A stretch of 64,000 nucleotides of DNA from Yponomeuta sedellus (GCA_934045075.1 OW203724.1:20737721-20801720), one strand, 5' to 3'; shown: positions 35,915 through 45,860, numbered from the stretch's first letter. Notes: generated from the sequence alone by a model not told the origin. Numbers and translations: made by a program.

Positions 35915-36030
35915 TCTTTTTAATGCACTAACCCGTGCTAAGGATTTTTTTTTTAAATCTATTTAGAGTTTAAAAACTCCACCCATGCCGGAACTCGAAC
36001 CCGCGACCTCTGGCACTCTGGCACGGTTAG
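35915..36030 (-). mobile_element. SINE family A, truncated
   Basis: TTTTTAATGCACTAACCCGT, CACCCATGCCGGAACTCGAA and a head cut at GGCACGGTTAGCC. Confidence 0.7.
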
Positions 36031-36470
36031 CCGTTTATTATTATTAAAATTCTTTATTGCATAAAAGTATTGCACATAGCCGAGTTTAATGCTACTTAGA
36101 ATTATCAACCAGCTTACCTAAGTTTTGGAGACAAGATTAGCAGGTAGTGCAATTTGCAAAATTAAATTTACTTGTTACTCATTTACATCTAGTTTATATA
36201 CTATGAAATTGGGCAAATTATTACCTTATTACTACTTCAATTCCCAATGAATGCTCAAGTACATAGAAATCGCTGCGAAAAAAGTATAAAAACATCTATC
36301 TGCAAACTTTGTTTCCAATCCTCATTTCCCACAAAACAATGAAGACAGATTCCTTACATAACTGTTGCACAGCGTTGTGTAAGCAGCGTTTCTCTCCGAA
36401 ACCTGCGCGATGCAAACATTTTGTTTGTGTGTCAACAGAAATCTACCTATCACAATTGTTCCACCGAGAT

Positions 36471-36511
36471 TCAGTTATATCTGTGATTTCGCGTCACACC
36501 GATGTGCGACA
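36471..36511 (+). promoter_or_regulatory. Possible initiator and short 5' UTR of the protease homologue gene
   Basis: A TCAGTT motif at 36471, matching the arthropod initiator consensus, lies about 40 bases before the ATG. There is no clear TATA box near -30. The start codon context is CGACAATGA, with A at -3. The transcription start is inferred only from this motif. Confidence 0.3.
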
Positions 36512-36560
36512 ATGAGCCGTATCGGGACAATTGTGCTTCTGCTTCTATATAGCCTCCTAA
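36512..36560 (+). CDS. Exon 1: signal peptide
   Basis: ATG opens a short basic start (MSRIG) followed by a leucine-rich core (IVLLLLYSLL). The exon ends at A|GTATGT, a good donor, in phase 1. The split codon joined to exon 2 gives Thr17, and the mature protein would begin near PQC. The exon is too short to be found as an open frame by itself. Confidence 0.8.
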
Positions 36561-39500
36561 GTATGTTCCTATACACGGTGTAATTTGTTATGGAAAACTA
36601 ATCAGACTAAGTTGCATGAAAAGTATGCAGGGTTACGTAGTTGTGATATGCGCTATTCTTAAAAAAGTTCCAGTTACTGGGAGCTGATACTCCGAAAAAC
36701 AGTTGTCTGAAATCGTAAGCTCCGACTTACATAATTTTTTTTCCAAATATCAGGTAAGGTATATACCTACCCTAATATTTCGAAAAAAATAACTATGATT
36801 GTATATACACCCTATATGCTTTGAAAAGCGCGATTATGTAATAAATAATTACAAATGCCATATATTCAGACTATTATTTTTTAAGAACAAACATTAAACA
36901 AATTATTTGAATGGATAAAATTAAATCTTGTTCCAAAAAAATAGCGAACAATTGGTGCAACCTCTTCGTCTAACAGAACCCGCGTCGTCTGTTAGAACCG
37001 CTCTGGTTAGCTACTTATGTTTCTCAAAGATTCGAGTTTGCGTCGAGATATTTTTTTAAGTACTTAAATAAAAAACATTTCGTCATATTCGATGGCTACT
37101 AGTAATATGGCTATTATAATATTATTAACATTATGGCATTGAAATAATAATGATGAGACAGTGTTTTTTACGAATTGTGTAAGAGAAGCTTCGTTTATTT
37201 AAAATCTGTATTTTTCAGCGCCACAATGTCTTATCAGAGACTTTTCAGTCTGTCACGAGGATTATTCGTTGAATCCAAAAGATGGCGTCCTGAAAACGCA
37301 CACTTTCAACTGGGTGGCGTTTGTCCAATACCTTCACAGTAAGTACCGTTGTTTGTGATTAGTATTAATCCTAAACCATAGCATATATAAAAAATATTTG
37401 GTCCCTCAAGAACATTTTGATTCAATTTCTTATAAAAAGCGAGTTTCGTGCACGACTTTGCGTAACATGATGTCAGTTTTCTCTCTTCGTGTATTTTTTA
37501 TAACACAAATAGAAATGCTACTTTTAACTACATTACTGTATTTGGGAGATATTTTAGTTAGACATTTGAAATTAATAAAAAATAAATACCCTTGAGAGTA
37601 GCGAAGAAACTCTTCTGAAAATATGTAGCACTAGATGTACCCCGTAGTTTTACCCACGTTAGAAATAATCCCACGTCAACGCATTACCGGAGTCAAGTCT
37701 CTTAAGTCTTAATTCAGATCTTTAGCCATATGTACGACAAGTATCACTTCATGTGTTTTAGCATTATTGCGGGCAACAAATATCCAAACATCTTTAGAAA
37801 CTTTCATATTTATAATACTTGCGGGATAATTTTGTTCTGCATCCATACTCTAGCTAGACGATAAACTGGCGCACTTACGTTAGAATATGTGTTTATTTAA
37901 AAAATGTGACAAAATACGCATTTAATTTAAGATGCGCTCACTTTTGATAAGTGTAGGTAATGCTAAGTTATGTAACTAAAACGTTTACTTAGGACGGTTC
38001 GCCCCAACACTGTCTGACTGCACAATTTATCTGTCTATCCAAGAGTAAGCTCTATCCATAAATGAGTTCAAAAAGGTGTTGTACCTAATACACTTCATTA
38101 TTGGAAGAGACTAACTTGCACGACGCAGGGAATCCTAGTGTGCAAGTTAGGGTAAGAAAATGGCAAAGCTATTCATTTTATTAATTTTGTGATGAAAATG
38201 TTATTTGTCACCTATGTGTAATTCCTATGTAGTTGTAAACCCAATTGATAATAATAAAAATTTATTTACTTTTTTTTACAGTTGGAGTACACGTTTTAGA
38301 GTACTAAATTAAGGATGTAATTTTTTTTTCTCGCCTTAACCACAGTGTGGCCTATCAATGTATTAGTTATAGTACTAGTGTATAAAAACTATTTTATGAT
38401 GAAGGTATCCGTTTGACAAATAAAACTTAAAAAGTGAAAAAAAAAACAAGCTATACAAAGAAAAAATACTATGTGCTCATAATAGTAATGAAACTTAAAA
38501 GAGAACCTATAGCAGCTAAGTGGGCTTTACAAATTAACGAAGAGTAAGCGATCAACTTATAAAAAGAAAACTTTGTACACAATGATTTTTTTATTAGTAG
38601 CCTATGAACGTCTATAGCCTATAAACGCAGGTATTATCTAAAAGAGAGAGAGTGTGTATAGGTAAGCTTAATTACCAGTGTACCGTTAGAACTTATAAAA
38701 CTTACGACGGGCTCGCTGGCGGTTTGGCACGCTGTCTGTAAAGCCGAAGGTCTCGGGTTCGATCCCCAGCCGGGTCAAACTAGGAAACTTTTCGTCTCGG
38801 GTCTTGGATGTTATCTATGTATTTATTGTATTAAATCTATCGTCGAGTTAGCACCTATACCACAAGTCAATCAGTTGTACTTAGTATAGGGCTGACGAGA
38901 TCTGTGTAGTATTTCCATGAATATTTATTTAATAAAGCTAGTCCTTCTACGGAACTCTACAGTACGCGTAGGTTAATACGTGCATTAACTTTTGCAGCAT
39001 TGTGTAATGTTTAAGAACTGTACATCCTTTTACAGTGACCACGGGTCTGCCCCACCTCAATAAGGCGCCGCGTGTGACACTAGTCCACAAACAATTTGTT
39101 CTGGGGACTGCAAACGATTTGCTGAGCATACCGAAGAATTATATTCTGTAAGTTCAATGAAGAGATAGAGTGGAGATTACGAATTACATTGGGTATTAAT
39201 TCATTAAATTTAAAATTTATTTGTCAAAAAAAAAAGGTGCAACTAACGCCAGTATGTAGAACTATGTGGAAATATGACACGAAAAAAATATTATTAACTA
39301 TTGATAGGTTCTTATGCACATTCGTTTCACTTCACACATAGCACCATGGATACTAGATAAATCAAGCATAGTTTTTTTTAAATGGATTTTAAGGATATAT
39401 AGCTAACAATAATATCCTGAATTAGAACGTAAGTCACCTTTTATTTCACCACACGAAGACTATGCTGCTCGTTTTTAACAAAACAGAGAGAGATAAACAT

Positions 39501-42500
39501 ACGTGTATGAGACCTTCTGAAGTCTTCGACCTGTGAACATTGAGCCTTACCTAACGATGCAGGAATATTGGAAACTTCTTCTTCTTCTTCTTCAGGCTTC
39601 TTATGTAGTCCACTGCTGGACATAGCCCTCCCCTATTGAAAACTAAAATAAAATAAATTCACATTCGTGATAAAAATTTCGCTCACTTTACCATGACGCC
39701 TGAATCACTATCAATTCTGTCCTATCTACTCAGTGTAAAAGTAAAATTAAATAAATACATATATTAATATGTATTTATTTAATTTTACTTCAACAGCGAA
39801 ATTACGAACAGCGAACATACAATCAATAGGGCCAACAACAGATAGTCGCTTATCGAAATAATTTTTAGTGGCAAAGTGATGTTTGGCGACTACGAAAGAG
39901 AGGAAAAGGAGTGTGGACTTACCCTGTATCAGATAAAAATGGGCATGCAGTGCAGTCGCGCTTTCCTCGAGATCCCTACCGCGGGCGTCTGGCCACACCC
40001 AGAGTACACAAGGTAAAAGATGTTTAAATACTTTCGGGATAAGATGGTGTTTTAGTTAGCAGTGCCTTGTAACTGGATAACCGTGGAATCGTAAAAAAGT
40101 GGAAAAAAGTATTACATTCAGAATAACATAGAACCCTATTTATTCTCTATACCTCAACTATATTCTGTAAGTCCACCATAGCAGTGGTAGTGGAGCAATA
40201 GAACGGCGGTTTCTCAATCGGGAGGTCGTGTGGCTGCCCAGCAGCGGGACACCAATATTATGGAGACTACATAAAAAAACTTCGCGTACTACATTTAGAA
40301 TTTATTTTTGGGGTTCAAATATTTCTTGTTGTATTTTGTTCTAGATTTGGAGTAAGCAACAGCTTAGCTATAATCAAACTGTTGCGGCCGCTACAATCCG
40401 GTTGGTATTCTAACTTCAACATTAATCTAACTTGTATCCTCATAAAATGGCTGAAGAAAATAGGGACTTTTGCAATTTTCTACTTTTTAACAAGGTTTTT
40501 TTTATTATTATAATATGGCAAAAAAACTTTATACTTATTAATTTTAAACAAACAAACAAAACAAGCCGTGTGGTTTTGTTTTAACTTCATTAACAAAGTT
40601 TTAACACTTCTTCTGTACATTCTCTAAGTCGACAAAGTATTCTTTCGGCTAACAATTTTACGAAATGCGTATTGCAGAATACATGCTGCCAATCTGCATG
40701 CCATCTCTACCAGAAAGAGCGCAAAGAAAGAAGGTCAAAGTGGTATTCATGGTGGATTATTTGAGCAGTAAGTGTGAGCTTAATTCGATATAAACCGGTG
40801 TCCTCACTCTTGGGACACATTTCTCTTTTTGCGTCGCAGGAATAATAGGATATACTTCATCACGGGGGCCAAGTCCGGGTTGGCGGCGGATTGTAAGACA
40901 GTGGTAAGTTATGGTCACAAATTATCAAGCCGCCCATAAGGCCTCTGACATGACTCAATGACTGCCATGCCAGTAAGGACAGCCGGCACCAACGGCTTAG
41001 CATGCCTTGCGAAACACGGAAGCGCTCGGAAAAATGCCACTAGCGGTGGTCACGGGACGGTCACCCATCCTGCACCTGACCGCGCCTGTTGTTACCTAAC
41101 TCGTGATTGATTCCAATCACTCGGTTTGACTAGGCCACGAGCGCTTTACATGCTTAATTACCACCTGCGGTTTGGTGACTTAGAAATTGCTAAAGCATCA
41201 GTGGTAATGAAGCTCCACTCTCAGTCTAAGAGATGACCGGTGTCCCACAATATGGTATGTAAGTAGGTAATAGGCAGCTATGCAGTTTTAGATTTCTATA
41301 CAAAATAGTCTATCTATATCTTTATTTGCTTACCAAGTACCTACCCACATTTCTAAGAATTATGTAAATTGTAATTCTTACAAATAAATAAAAATATATT
41401 TAACGGGTCTAATCGCGATTATTTATTAGGTAAAACGTAATTACCTTATTTCCCGTCGTTTCGACAGCGTTACAGGGATACTATGTATGAGTATCGCGAA
41501 ATAATTAAGAACTAATATCGTAAAAAAGACCTTACTATTCATAACTTAACGTATAATTTTCAGCGGTGCCGACAGATTTTGACGCCGTGAAACTAGGTAA
41601 GAGGACTCTGAAGCTTTACACGCACAGGGAATGTCAGAAACATCGCATGCGCTCGGTAAGAAAACGAATTGCAAACAAAAAGTTACATATTTGAACTACA
41701 TAATAAGATGATTTATATACTGTGTCCATTGGTACTTTCACTAACACTAGATGGGTGAAAGGACAAACTTCACGCCGCTGCGGTGCCTGGGAGACTGTTT
41801 TTTAGATGTATTAGGCCTGTTTAGCACCATTCTAACAGTTTAGTTGGCCTATCCCATAGGAAAGACATGACAATACGTGGAGTAATAACCAATCTGCGAG
41901 CTTCCTCACGTGGGTTTCCTCACGATGTTTTCCCTCACTGTGGTTTTTTTACTAAAAATTCGCAGATATACGCAATTGAATAGTAAGCATAACTGTATCG
42001 CTAGCATTAACACGTTGGTAAAACAAGTTCATTTAAAGAAGTACCAAGCCTTAACCCTTTCAGAGGTCAAAATGTAAAAATATAAAATATAGAATAGGAT
42101 TCTTTTCCCCTCATTTTTAGAAAAAGTTCGACCTGATTACATGAATATAAATACATTTTCTGGACTGAATTTGAGAGAATTTTTTCGTACTATTTTATAT
42201 TATTAAAATTCGACATTAATTTAATGTTTACGCACACACCCTTAGCAATATTTCTAGTCAGGTTAGAAATGTATTACCTAACTACGGCAAATGCCTTTCT
42301 AAGTATCACGGATCAGTGCCTCGTTCACGCCATTCCAGAAACTCGGCAACGAGGGCATAACACACGCGCTCTGCACATCCGGTTGCGGCATGCGACCTGG
42401 CGCGCCCATAGCAACCAAGAACGACCTGGGCGGCTACGAGCTGGTCGGTATAGTAGCAAGCAGCGCGCCGTGCGCCAAACGCTCCATGAGGCGCCGACTG

Positions 42501-45413
42501 AACGAAGACCCACCTTTGTACATAGACGTCTACCCATACGCTGCGTGGATTATAAATGTAGTCACAGCGTACATTATACCGCAGGCGTACCCGAGGAACT
42601 TCAAGAAGGCGAGCACAGGGGGCGGTGGTAAGTATTTGTAGGCATCAATTAACAAAAATTGTCAATGCATTCTTCATAATTATGGCGAAAATCGAGCCAC
42701 AGCCGAATTTTCACCGATGTATATTAACACGTCCTACTGCAACGCACACTTCTCTCAGAAAGAAAGAGTATACTCGTAGGCTTAATTAGAATAGTGTTCG
42801 AACCTCGGCTGGGAGCAAAAAAAAATCCCAGGTCTTGGATGTTCACATGTTTGTGATGTCGCTGTTTCTGCTTCCCACGACACAGGGTATCCTAGTGTGG
42901 GGCCAGAAGCAATGTATTTGTCTGTATGTAAATGTTATATTTTGTTATGTTAATTATCACGTGTGCCCACCGCGAATTGGCAATTTCAAACGCTGAGGTT
43001 ACCTCAGACACTCAGGTTTCTTCACGAGGTTTTCCTTCACAGTTAGCGAATGATATTGCTACTATAACGTCATAAATGTACAAAACATACCGATGCAGGT
43101 ATATCAGTGGAAATGCGAATGAAAGAGGATTTTCAATAGGATTTTCAAGTTAAGGAAATGGATTTAGTTACCTACAAAATTACACTATTTTTATTTTTAA
43201 TGCACTAACCCGTGCTAAGGAACAAATTTAAAAACCTATTTAGAGGCTAAGAATTGTGTAAAATTCATGTGGGTACAGTGATATCGTTCCGATGTTAAAC
43301 CTAACTGCAAAGTAGGTGGTCGGGGCTGTAAGTAATGCAATTTGCTTAAGTCAGATGTCGCTGCCTGTACGTAATACAGAGAATATTGTAAAGAGGTTCG
43401 AAATTTCACTGATGCCGTGAGTCGCCCATTGGCTCAATTGGTAGAGCGCTGGTACGGATAGCCAGAGGTTGCGGGTTCGAATCCCGGCATGGGTGAAATT
43501 TTTAGCCTCTAAATAGGTTTTATACCTACAAAATATTAACAAACGAATATATCTTGAACACCAGTGATTTGCAGGGAAAAGTTAAGTTTAAGGACTTTCC
43601 AGGAGTTATGTTTCCAAACACTATGCAGCAGGTATAAGCCTCAAGGAGGGCTACGGCTACTTCAGGGCGCGCAAAAGGATGCGGGACGGCTGGAAGGGGC
43701 ATCACTACCTAATGGGCGACTTCTGCTTCCGTCCTGCCTACAAGCAGAAGCGAGACGCATCCATGTTCTACGTGGAGCGGTTTGAGGTCACCGCTCACCC
43801 TCCAGCTCAGGTCAACGTGTCTCTAAAGGTACTAACAATTAGTTCTATTTACTTTTCTTAGCTGATATGTGGTGTCGGCCTAGAGAATAGCACCAACCCA
43901 AAATCTTCCCGCGGGTGTCGTAAAAGGCAACTAAGGGACACAAACCAGGGGGTGGGCAGCAGCGCTTCCTGCAATACAATTCCACCAAACTGGGATCCCC
44001 AACCCGCATACCCAGCGTGGGGATTATGGGCATTACCCCCCAATGATGGCACAACCTTGCGCTATGGCGCTCATTAGGGGAGGGCTAAGTCCAGCAGTGG
44101 ACTAATATATCCTGAAGAAGAAGACTTTTCTTAAACAAAAGACATGTCCTTTTGCCTAAAATGGTGTTCTTCAGACGAAATGAAGTTCGTTAGAATAGCA
44201 GGGCTTCCATCAAGACAGCATCTCCCGAATCTAACAGACGAATAACACCGGCATTGGCCCCCGTGGTGGGAACATACAAGGGTTGATATCAAAGGCGGTT
44301 AACATGCTACTTGTATATATTATTTTTAATGCACTAACCCGTGCTAAGGATGATTTCCGATGTAAAACCTAACTGCAAAGTAGGTACTCGGGGCTGCAAG
44401 TAATGCAAATTATTTCAGCCGCATGTCGCTGCCTGTTCGTAATACAGAGAATATTGTAAAGAGGTTCGAAATTTGGAGGAGCGAGACGTTTCTATGTTTT
44501 AACATAGAAACGTCTCGCTGCTGCTTGTAGGCAGTATAAATAAATAAAATAATATAAATAAATATTCATGGACATATTACACAGATCTCGTTAGCCCTAT
44601 ACTAAGTACAATGAAATGACTTGTGTTATAGGTGCTAACTCGACGATATATTTAATACAATAAATACATAGATAACATCCAAGACCCGAGGTAAACTAAA
44701 AAAGTTCGTTTCCTAGTTTGACCCGGCCGGGGATCGAACCCGAGACCTTCGGTTTTACAGTCAGCGTGCCAAACCGCTGCGCCAGCGAGGCCGTCAAAGC
44801 AGAATGAAAGCAGAAGTCGGCTATCAGGTAGTGATCGCTATTCCAGCTGTCCCTCATGTAACATACATGTAGCATTTTAAAAACCTATTTAGAGGCTAAA
44901 AATTCCACCCATGCCGGGATTCGAACCCGCGACCTCTGGCTATCCGTGCCAGCGCTCTTTCCAACTGAGCTAATTGGCGACTCACCGGCATCAGTGAAAT
45001 TTCGAACCTCTTTACAATATTCTCTGTATTACGTACAGGCAGCGACATCTGGCTGAAATAATTTGCATCAGTTGCAGCCTTGCAGTTAGGTCTTTACATC
45101 GGAATGATATCGCTGTACCCACATGATTATATTATTTTTTTAATGCACTAAGCCGTGTTTGAATTCTGTTTTACAGGTGTCAGCAGGCATCGACACAACT
45201 ATAGTGTGCGCAAAAATGGCTCTGCCGAACCGCTTGATGCAACCGAAGATCAGAGGCGTTGGCGGCTACAATATCTCTGTAACCTTTGCGACGGACTTTT
45301 TCCCCTACCAGTTCTACTTTATGCTTGAATTGGCCGGCACCAACACGACGTACGAAGATTACAATAACTGGTATCAGGAACAAATAAATAAGCGTAATAA
45401 GGGAACCAAATAG
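36512..45413 (+). CDS. Secreted non-catalytic serine protease homologue with C-terminal extension (10 exons)
   Basis: Ten exons assemble by GT/AG sites and matching phases: 36512-36560, 37219-37338, 39036-39147, 39869-40012, 40345-40400, 40678-40767, 41564-41655, 42339-42627, 43593-43828, 45177-45413. They total 1425 nt and 474 aa. Residues 1-16 form a hydrophobic signal peptide. Residues about 40-298 follow the chymotrypsin (S1) fold in order: the FNWVAFV strand, the His-loop FVLGTAND, a C109/C122 loop with PHPEYT, the Asp-loop SNSLAIIKL, PICMP, EC214 pairing with C233, C237GMRPGAP pairing with C267 or its neighbour, and the terminal helix YIDVYPYAAWI. The catalytic triad is absent (Asn83, Ser148, Pro241), as are the IVGG activation motif and the GDSGG motif, so proteolysis is very unlikely. 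Residues 318-474 are an unrecognised domain. In insects such homologues often act as cofactors or binding proteins in haemolymph; that role here is inference. Only the exon 9 boundary is weak. Confidence 0.88.
36572..36827. repeat. Possible MITE in intron 1
   Basis: TATACACGGTGTAAT at the left and TATATACACCCTATA at the right form imperfect inverted ends. Low certainty. Confidence 0.35.
37219..37338 (+). CDS. Exon 2: N-terminal region and first protease strand
   Basis: The acceptor TTTTTCAG and donor A|GTAAGT are both strong. It encodes residues 17-56, including Cys20 and Cys28 and the strand THTFNWVAFVQY, which aligns with the PW-V-A strand of S1 proteases. The IVGG activation sequence expected just before this strand is absent; GVLKTHTF stands there instead. 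Phase 1 in, phase 1 out. Confidence 0.85.
37339..39035 (+). other. Intron 2 of the protease homologue gene
   Basis: 1.7 kb, AT-rich, with one family B SINE at 38706-38938. No other exon with fitting phase was found. Confidence 0.6.
38706..38938 (+). mobile_element. SINE family B, forward copy in intron 2
   Basis: Head GGCGGTTTGGCACGCTGTCT, box B GGGTTCGATCCCC, tail GTATTTCCATGAATATTTAT. Confidence 0.8.
39036..39147 (+). CDS. Exon 3: His-loop exon with His replaced by Asn
   Basis: Acceptor CCTTTTACAG and donor CT|GTAAGT. It encodes residues 57-93, including VTLVHKQFVLGTANDL, which aligns with the family's ISxxFVLTAAHC. The catalytic His is Asn83, the following Cys58 equivalent is Asp84, and the partner Cys42 is also missing, so this disulfide is lost. 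Phase 1 in, phase 2 out. Confidence 0.87.
39576..39634 (-). repeat. LINE family E tail in intron 3
   Basis: (CTT)n followed by AGTCCACTGCTGGACATAGC. Only the terminal 60 bases remain. Confidence 0.65.
39869..40012 (+). CDS. Exon 4: surface-loop exon with extra disulfide
   Basis: Acceptor AATTTTTAG and donor AG|GTAAAA. It encodes GKVMFGDYEREEKECG and later AFLEIPTAGVWPHPEYT (residues 95-141). This corresponds to the RLGEYD...IIPHPxY segment of arthropod S1 proteases. Cys109 and Cys122 could form the extra loop disulfide seen in CLIP-type relatives. Phase 2 in, phase 2 out. No CLIP domain precedes it. Confidence 0.86.
40345..40400 (+). CDS. Exon 5: Asp-loop exon with Asp replaced by Ser
   Basis: This 56-base exon follows TTTTGTTCTAG and encodes RFGVSNSLAIIKLLRPLQS (residues 142-160). 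It matches the family's NDIALLKL motif, with Ser148 where the catalytic Asp belongs. The donor CCG|GTTGGT is weak, but its phase (1) is the only one that fits the next exon. Confidence 0.78.
40678..40767 (+). CDS. Exon 6: PICLP-type exon
   Basis: The acceptor ATTGCAG and donor CA|GTAAGT are good. It encodes EYMLPICMPSLPERAQRKK and then VKVVFMVDYLS (residues 161-190). PICMP is the usual PICLP. The expected Gly-Trp-Gly after it is replaced by DYL. Phase 1 in, phase 1 out. A different open frame in the same bases was rejected on phase and homology. Confidence 0.85.
40788..41147 (-). mobile_element. Family G element in intron 6
   Basis: From CACTCTTGGGACACATTTCT to GGCCACGAGCGCTT, near full length, inserted between exons 6 and 7. 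A family I-like fragment (GCTTAATTACCACCTGCGG) follows it. Confidence 0.75.
41564..41655 (+). CDS. Exon 7: segment with first Cys of the 168-182 pair
   Basis: Acceptor ATTTTCAG and donor TCG|GTAAGA. It encodes DAVKLGKRTLKLYTHRECQ (residues 197-215), like the L..V...C stretch after GWG in S1 proteases. Only this frame is open. An internal AG|GTAAGA at about 41598 could be an alternative donor but would delete the conserved Cys. Phase 1 in, phase 0 out. Confidence 0.82.
41750..41945 (+). repeat. Family I-linked repeat in intron 7
   Basis: ACACTAGATGGGTGAAAGGA, AGTTGGCCTATCCCATAGG and GGGTTTCCTCACGATGTTTT mirror the segment at 10900-11095. Confidence 0.55.
42339..42627 (+). CDS. Exon 8: Ser-loop exon with Ser replaced by Pro
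   Basis: Acceptor ACGCCATTCCAG and donor GTG|GTAAGT. It encodes ITHALCTSGCGMRPGAPI, then YELVGIVASSAPC and PPLYIDVYPYAAWIINVV (residues 222-317). The motif C-x-GDSGGP has become C-G-M-R-P-G-A-P: Pro241 replaces the catalytic Ser, and Arg240 and Met239 remove the oxyanion-hole residues. The disulfide cysteines and the terminal helix are kept. It ends in a GGG linker. The exon is locally GC-rich compared with its introns. Confidence 0.88.
42805..42960 (+). mobile_element. SINE family H in intron 8
   Basis: CCCAGGTCTTGGATGTTCAC, GACACAGGGTATCCTAGTGT and GCCAGAAGCAATGTATTTGT. The head is truncated. A family I fragment follows at 42960-43095. Confidence 0.7.
43182..43522 (+). mobile_element. SINE family A fold-back copy in intron 8
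   Basis: An inverted tail (43184-43257) is followed by a full forward unit with the tRNA-like head at 43422-43493 and tail at 43500-43522. The arms AACCTATTTAGAGGCTAA and TTAGCCTCTAAATAGGTT pair. Confidence 0.8.
43593..43828 (+). CDS. Exon 9: first part of the C-terminal extension
   Basis: The donor AAG|GTACTA and the frame from about 43605 onward are clear. It encodes YVSKHYAAGISLKEGYGYF and on to FEVTAHPPAQVNVSLK (residues 323-396), with one Cys (362) and one N-glycosylation sequon (N392). The start at 43593 is chosen because it alone keeps frame with exon 8, although its acceptor (GTTTAAG) has a poor pyrimidine tract. A better acceptor, TTTCCAG ending at 43602, would break phase. Confidence 0.75.
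43861..44123 (+). mobile_element. SINE-like family D in intron 9
   Basis: Flanked by ACTTTTCTTA on both sides (43851-43860, 44124-44133). It starts GCTGATATGTGGTGTCGGCC and ends in GAAGAAG. It begins only 32 bases after the exon 9 donor. Confidence 0.85.
44319..44474 (+). mobile_element. SINE family A partial, inverted tail plus body
   Basis: TTTTTAATGCACTAACCCGT inverted, then forward body to GAGGTTCGAAATTT, where a perfect palindrome interrupts it before the tRNA-like head. Confidence 0.65.
44480..44519. repeat. Perfect 40-bp hairpin
   Basis: Two 19-base arms (AGCGAGACGTTTCTATGTT and its exact complement) surround TT. It breaks a SINE in intron 9. Confidence 0.9.
44555..44796 (-). mobile_element. 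SINE family B in intron 9
   Basis: GGGGATCGAACCCGAGACC and CCGCTGCGCCAGCGAGGCC, with body and tail complete. Confidence 0.8.
44875..45158 (-). mobile_element. SINE family A next to the exon 10 acceptor
   Basis: A full unit, then the start of a second (TTTTTTTAATGCACTAAGCC), ends about 19 bases before exon 10. The branch point of this intron may therefore lie in SINE sequence. Confidence 0.8.
45177..45413 (+). CDS. Exon 10: end of the C-terminal extension, stop codon
   Basis: The acceptor TTCTGTTTTACAG is strong and phase 0 matches exon 9. It encodes residues 397-474 and ends at TAG. Features are Cys407, sequons at N428 (NIS) and N452 (NTT), an aromatic strand FFPYQFYFMLEL and a charged tail. 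The acceptor lies about 19 bases from the edge of a SINE. No clear AATAAA signal was found between the stop and the LINE relic that starts at about 45423. Confidence 0.85.
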   Translation: MSAGIDTTIVCAKMALPNRLMQPKIRGVGGYNISVTFATDFFPYQFYFMLELAGTNTTYEDYNNWYQEQINKRNKGTK

Positions 45414-45422
45414 CTGCTAATC

Positions 45423-45556
45423 ATCATCAGGCTATACTAGACCTCTGCTGGACATAGCTCTCGCGCAATGAGTGCCATAGCGCCCTGTCTTCAGCTTGCC
45501 GCATCCAGCATCTGTCGGCAATTTTTCGCAAATCGTCACAACCTGATTGAAGGCTC
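45423..45556 (-). pseudogene. LINE family E end, reversed
   Basis: CTCTGCTGGACATAGCTCTC, GCCCTGTCTTCAGCTTGCCG and GGCAATTTTTCGCAAATCGT encode the RT C-terminus on the complement. It follows the protease homologue stop codon by 10 bases. Confidence 0.7.
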
Positions 45557-45562
45557 TACATA

Positions 45563-45860
45563 CGTACATAAATAACCTCACGCCTGTATCCCAGAGGGGT
45601 AGGCAGAGATCAGGGACTGCCACTTGCCACGATCCTGACAGATCACCTTCGCTTCATCAACGTTCATAAGTCGTTGCATGCACGCACGCCAGTTCCGGGT
45701 ACTTTTTATCTTCCCCTTTGCTAATACATCCCCTATCTGGTCGATGTATGTCTTCCTGGGACGTCCCTTACCAGCCCTTCCACTAACATTAGCAATATAT
45801 ATTTGTTTCGTCAATCTTTCTTCCTTCATCATCTCCATCTTCGTCGGAGGGTCTATAGAG
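45563..45860 (-). pseudogene. LINE family F reverse-transcriptase C-terminus
   Basis: Best-preserved family F end. The complement frame reads ERLTKQIYIANVSGRAGKGR, RKTYIDQIGDVLAKGKIKST, then QDRGKWQSLISAYPSGIQA and a stop. It is 5' truncated. A frame on the opposite strand is a shadow. Confidence 0.8.

Noticed and set aside
40638..40767. Alternative exon 6 frame reading RNAYCRIHAANLH, resembling a His-loop
   Set aside because: Its exit phase does not fit exon 7, while the other frame gives PICMP with matching phases, and the true His-loop exon was found at 39036.
41153..41250. Possible exon reading FGDLEIAKASVVMKL with Asp-loop likeness
   Set aside because: It overlaps a worn family I repeat (GCTTAATTACCACCTGCGG), and the Asp-loop exon is clearly at 40345.
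42224..42631. 135-aa frame over exon 8 (ATGTTTACGC start)
   Set aside because: Wrong frame; the frame with conserved cysteines and the YIDVYPYAAWI helix is the coding one. The minus-strand frame at 42325-42537 is also a shadow.
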